Source of the DNA: Thermogemmatispora sp042408735 | GTDB taxonomy: Bacteria > Chloroflexota > Ktedonobacteria > Ktedonobacterales > Ktedonobacteraceae | DNA length: 64,000 bases | NCBI RefSeq assembly: GCF_042408735.1 | Contig: NZ_JBHOQV010000136.1 | Location: 124,001-188,000, forward strand | Direction: 5' to 3' | Shown: positions 61,088-64,000 of the stretch, piece by piece | Numbering within the stretch: the first letter of the stretch is position 1 | How the letters are laid out: each line of letters begins with the position of its first letter | Notes under the pieces: model-generated | Told to the model about the DNA's origin: nothing | Databases searched by the model: none | What the model saw: the letters and a program-made list of their open reading frames with translations, nothing else | Made by a program: the position numbers and the translations under genes

Positions 61088-62698
61088 TCATCCTGCTGAC
61101 AGGGACAACGGGCTGGGCGCAAGCTCAGGTTCAGTCTCCGGCTCGTTCTGTTCATTCTGCCGCTGCTGGCTCTCAGCGGCCAGACGCGCCAGGTCGAGTA
61201 GCTCATTGATATCTTCGATCTGACGAGTGAGCCAGGTCTGCAGATTGTTCTGCTCTACCATCTGACGGGCCAGCCGGGCACGCCGCTCGCGCTCCTCGGG
61301 AGGGAGCGTCAGGGCAGTGTAGAGAGCTTCAGCGGTCTCGGCCACATCCAGAGGAGAGGTCGGAATCGCCGCCTTGCCAAGCTGCTGGAAGGCACCAGCG
61401 GTCCGCGAAAGCACAAGCACACCGTTGCGCTTGTTAACGACGGCTCCTTCCTTGGCCACCAGGTTCATGCCGTCGATGATGGGATTGACGAGGAGCACAT
61501 CGTAAAACTGCATGGCGGCCAAGGCCCGCGTACGGTCATTGTCACAAAAGACCTCGATGGGCTTCCAATCGGCATCGCCATAGCGGGCATTGATCTCTTC
61601 AACGAGCTTGAGCACCTCAGTATTGAGCCGCTTGTATTCGGGCAGTGATTGACGCGAAGGAACCAGGAAGGCAAGGAACTTGACTTTGCCGCGAAGCTCG
61701 GGATGCTCCTCCAGCATCTGGGCATAAGCCTGGAAACCACGAGGAATGTTCTTCGTCGGCTCGATGCGGTCGACCCGCATGATGGTCTGCTCACCCAGCA
61801 GCGGGAGAATCTTTTCGGCGGCCCGCCGACCCGCCAGGCTCTGGACAATGCGCCGCTCCTCGGCGACCGAGATCGAGATCGGGTAAGCCCGCGCCAGGGT
61901 GCGGTGTCCTTGCCAGACCACCGTTCCCTCTTCAAAGTCGACTTCAGCCCCGTCAAGGATCGTCCGTGCTCCCTCCAGAAAATTGCGCGCATCGCGTTCG
62001 GTCTGGAAGCCAACGATGTCGTTGCCCACCAGGCCACGGTAGATCTCCTGGCTGATGTTGCTGGGCAGAAAGTGCCAGCAGCGACTATCCGGCCAGGGAA
62101 TATGGATAAACTGCTGGGTGATAATGGTAGGGTGCCGCTCGCGGATCATAGCGGCCACCAGATAGAGATGATAGTCGTGTAGCATGACCACCGGCGTGGT
62201 CTGCGCGCGCTCAATCTCGGCATTCACCGCCTCAGCAATGGCCTGGTTGGCTACCCGGTAACCGTTCTTCCAGGCATCCTGCAGCCGCTGGTAGTTGAAG
62301 GAGTCGCTGCTGGGATCGTAGAGATAGTGCTGCAGAAACCAGAGCACGCGGTTGCTGATGATGTCGTAGTGCTTGCGGTAGGCCGTCTTGGGAATAACTA
62401 CGTAGCGGAGCTGCATTTTGAGGTTCGGCAGCGGCGAGGGAATGCGCCCACTCTCGGCATCAGCGTCGCGCGCTGCCAGTCGGTCCCCTTCCGTCATCGC
62501 CATCGCTACCCACGTGACTTCCATGCGGCTGGCCGCCTCAATCAGAGCAGTGACGACTCCCCCCGCACCCCGCCGAGACTTCAAAACTTTATCTTGTGTA
62601 AGATAAAACTCAACGGGACCGCGGTTGGTCGCAATGATGAGACGATGCGCATGGAGTGGCTCCGCTTGCGCAGGTTGCAGCGTTTTATGCGCAGACAT
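61088..62698 (-). CDS. otsA: Trehalose-6-phosphate synthase
   Basis: 536 aa from the ATG at 62698, which has AAAGGA seven bases upstream. An in-frame start at 62758 adds 20 charged residues. GT20 family: IIATNRGPVEF, RRGAGGVVTALIEAA, VMLHDYHLYLVAAMIR, FIHIPWPDSRCWHFLP, VGFQTERDARNFL, VDRIEPTKNIPRGFQAY, LVNPIIDGMNLVAKEGAVVN. It makes trehalose 6-phosphate from a nucleotide sugar and glucose 6-phosphate. Trehalose protects against heat, drying and osmotic stress. The last 30 residues are an acidic, disordered tail. Confidence 0.94.
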   Translation of the reverse strand: MSAHKTLQPAQAEPLHAHRLIIATNRGPVEFYLTQDKVLKSRRGAGGVVTALIEAASRMEVTWVAMAMTEGDRLAARDADAESGRIPSPLPNLKMQLRYVVIPKTAYRKHYDIISNRVLWFLQHYLYDPSSDSFNYQRLQDAWKNGYRVANQAIAEAVNAEIERAQTTPVVMLHDYHLYLVAAMIRERHPTIITQQFIHIPWPDSRCWHFLPSNISQEIYRGLVGNDIVGFQTERDARNFLEGARTILDGAEVDFEEGTVVWQGHRTLARAYPISISVAEERRIVQSLAGRRAAEKILPLLGEQTIMRVDRIEPTKNIPRGFQAYAQMLEEHPELRGKVKFLAFLVPSRQSLPEYKRLNTEVLKLVEEINARYGDADWKPIEVFCDNDRTRALAAMQFYDVLLVNPIIDGMNLVAKEGAVVNKRNGVLVLSRTAGAFQQLGKAAIPTSPLDVAETAEALYTALTLPPEERERRARLARQMVEQNNLQTWLTRQIEDINELLDLARLAAESQQRQNEQNEPETEPELAPSPLSLSAG

Positions 62699-63089
62699 AG
62701 GTTGATCCTTTCTAACAGGTTCTTCGCGCTTCGGCTGCGACTTTCTGCTGCTCTTCATCTCTCTCTCGCTGTCTTACTCGTTTGTCCGCTCCCTCCTTGT
62801 ATGGGCCCAGTCGGGTATGCGTTGTTCGCCACTTACCCGCACGCTGAGGTACGAGAAGGTAGAGGCGACGAGAGGGAACGCAGACCTTTCTCAGCCCTCT
62901 TTAGGCGACATACGGTCAGATACCTCTGTTGGAGACACCCTTATGTATAGTACCATATTCGCTGAGGAAATGGGGCCTCTTGTCCCTGGGCGCAGGTGTC
63001 TCCGACGGGCAAGAGCCGCCTTCCTCGGTATTTTTCATGAGTCGGAACCAGGCTTTGAACAAGTTGAAATCGTCAAGAGGGCTTCGCTT
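62699..63089. other. Divergent region between otsA and rph
   Basis: TATAGT at 62945-62950 may be a -10 box on the plus strand, but it has no good -35 partner. No other feature was recognised. An open frame running into rph from 62817 shows no RNase PH similarity before 63090. Confidence 0.3.
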
Positions 63090-63803
63090 ATGATACGCAC
63101 AGACGGGCGTTCTCAGACTCAATTACGGCCCATCCGCCTGCTGGTTGACTATCTGGACTATGCCGAAGGCTCGGTGCTCATCGAGGCCGGGCGGACACGG
63201 GTCCTGTGCGCCGCCACCGTTGAGGAAAGAGTTCCACCTTTTCTAGAAGGGAGCGGACGCGGCTGGGTTACAGCCGAGTATAGCATGCTGCCCCGGGCAA
63301 CGCTCACGCGCACATCCCGCGAGCGGGAAGGGCGCCTCAGCGGGCGTACCCAGGAGATTCAGCGGCTGATTGGCCGTTCGCTGCGCGCCGCCGTGGACCT
63401 GGAGGCCCTGGGACCTCGCACGCTGATTCTTGACTGCGATGTGCTACAGGCCGATGGCGGGACTCGTACGGCTGCCATCACTGGCGCCTTTGTGGCCCTT
63501 TACCGCGCTTGCAGCCGCCTGGTGGAGCGCGGCCTTTTGCCTGCTCATCCGGTGCGCACCGCCGTGGCCGCGGTCAGCGTGGGCGTCGTCTCCGGCGAGG
63601 CGCTGCTCGACCTCTGCTATGAGGAGGACGCGCGAGCCGAGGTCGACTTCAACGTGGTGATGACGGCACATGGCGAGTTTGTGGAGGTTCAGGGTACCGG
63701 CGAGGGCGGAGTCTTTAGCCGCGCCCGCCTGGACGAATTGCTCGCTCTAGCTCAGCAGGGGATCAGCCAGTTGCTGGCCTTCCAACAGCCCTATCTGAGC
63801 TAG
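63090..63803 (+). CDS. rph: Ribonuclease PH
   Basis: 237 aa, the usual length. RTDGRSQTQLRPI at the N terminus, GRTRVLCAATVEERVPPFL, GWVTAEYSMLPRATLTRTSRE, RTQEIQRLIGRSLRA, DCDVLQADGGTRTAAITGAFVAL and EVQGTGEGGVFSRARLDELL cover the conserved PH fold and phosphate site. It trims tRNA 3' ends phosphorolytically. The ATG at 63090 was chosen because the family begins here and AGAGGG lies upstream. rdgB often follows rph and may begin beyond the window. Confidence 0.96.
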   Translation: MIRTDGRSQTQLRPIRLLVDYLDYAEGSVLIEAGRTRVLCAATVEERVPPFLEGSGRGWVTAEYSMLPRATLTRTSREREGRLSGRTQEIQRLIGRSLRAAVDLEALGPRTLILDCDVLQADGGTRTAAITGAFVALYRACSRLVERGLLPAHPVRTAVAAVSVGVVSGEALLDLCYEEDARAEVDFNVVMTAHGEFVEVQGTGEGGVFSRARLDELLALAQQGISQLLAFQQPYLS

Positions 63804-63909
63804 TCTAAACCTTCATTCCCCCATTCCTGGACCTTTCTACCCATGCAGCCTGACCCAGCGCTGCCCCTTCCTCTCACTCCCTCGCGCCCCACCGCTTGGG
63901 TCACCTGCC

Positions 63910-63929
63910 AGCGGTACTAAAGTACCGCT
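63910..63929. promoter_or_regulatory. Perfect palindrome after rph
   Basis: AGCGGTACT-AA-AGTACCGCT, nine-base arms, about 105 bases after the rph stop. It could be a hairpin or an operator. A TACAAT box with TTGCCT 15 bases upstream lies near the window end (63959-63985) and may start the next gene. Confidence 0.35.
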
Positions 63930-64000
63930 CCTCCCTCTCCGCAAGGGAGCCTGCTTCCTTGCCTCGCTCGTGGCTCTGGTACAATAAAAATGGCAGCGTT

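Overview
The window reads as chromosomal DNA of a GC-rich, Gram-positive-like bacterium, most likely Chloroflexota of the class Ktedonobacteria (a Thermogemmatispora-like organism). This assignment is inference. It rests on a T-box-controlled alpha2-type glycyl-tRNA synthetase, a MurF-alanine racemase fusion, a CopC-CopD fusion, an archaeal/eukaryotic-style XPB-like helicase and a Ski2-like helicase, several transmembrane Ser/Thr kinases with extracytoplasmic sensor domains, and an hrcA-dnaK-dnaJ cluster. No phage, CRISPR array, tRNA or rRNA was seen. The only mobile-element trace is a decayed TnpB gene at the left edge.

Layout. 1-0.64 kb: TnpB relic. 0.9-3.1 kb: membrane kinase-like protein without the catalytic Asp. 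3.3-7.2 kb (minus): XPB-like helicase, MeaB GTPase and cobalamin-binding mutase subunit, then RNase III, which may be leaderless. 7.5-12.0 kb (plus): CopC-CopD-YtkA-like fusion, a beta-propeller lipoprotein and a YVTN-type propeller. 12.1-14.8 kb (minus): ABC exporter operon behind a promoter with an operator-like palindrome. 15.2-20.2 kb (minus): small membrane protein, then a kinase / 155-aa orphan / membrane LamG-like protein operon. 20.6-27.8 kb (minus): pyrB-carA-carB-pyrC, preceded by a leader with promoter, leader ORF and intrinsic terminator. 28-30.5 kb (minus): Ski2-like helicase. 30.8-32.6 kb (plus): T-box and glyS. 33.2-34.2 kb: endo/exonuclease/phosphatase-family protein. 34.4-39.1 kb (minus): hrcA, dnaK, dnaJ, without grpE. 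39.3-45.2 kb: secreted DUF2690-like protein, class A PBP (minus), membrane gluzincin. 45.4-50.5 kb (plus): dprA, murF-alr, SLT-like lipoprotein. 50.8-53.7 kb: PH-like membrane protein and acyl-CoA synthetase (minus). 54.1-58.5 kb (plus): selB and a PknB-type PASTA kinase. 58.9-62.7 kb: TerC-family protein, convergent otsB and otsA. 63.1-63.8 kb: rph.

Functional themes. The envelope and its signalling are represented by one PASTA kinase, one LamG-type kinase, one pseudokinase, a class A PBP, MurF-Alr and an SLT-like enzyme. Nucleotide synthesis is represented by the pyr operon, stress response by HrcA/DnaK/DnaJ and trehalose synthesis, and RNA metabolism by RNase III, RNase PH and the helicase. 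The strongest regulatory signals are the pyr leader (resembling the enteric pyrBI arrangement), the glyS T-box, an unusual everted HrcA-like half-site pair at hrcA, and the ABC operon operator. All domain assignments are from reading motifs by eye. No database search was possible.
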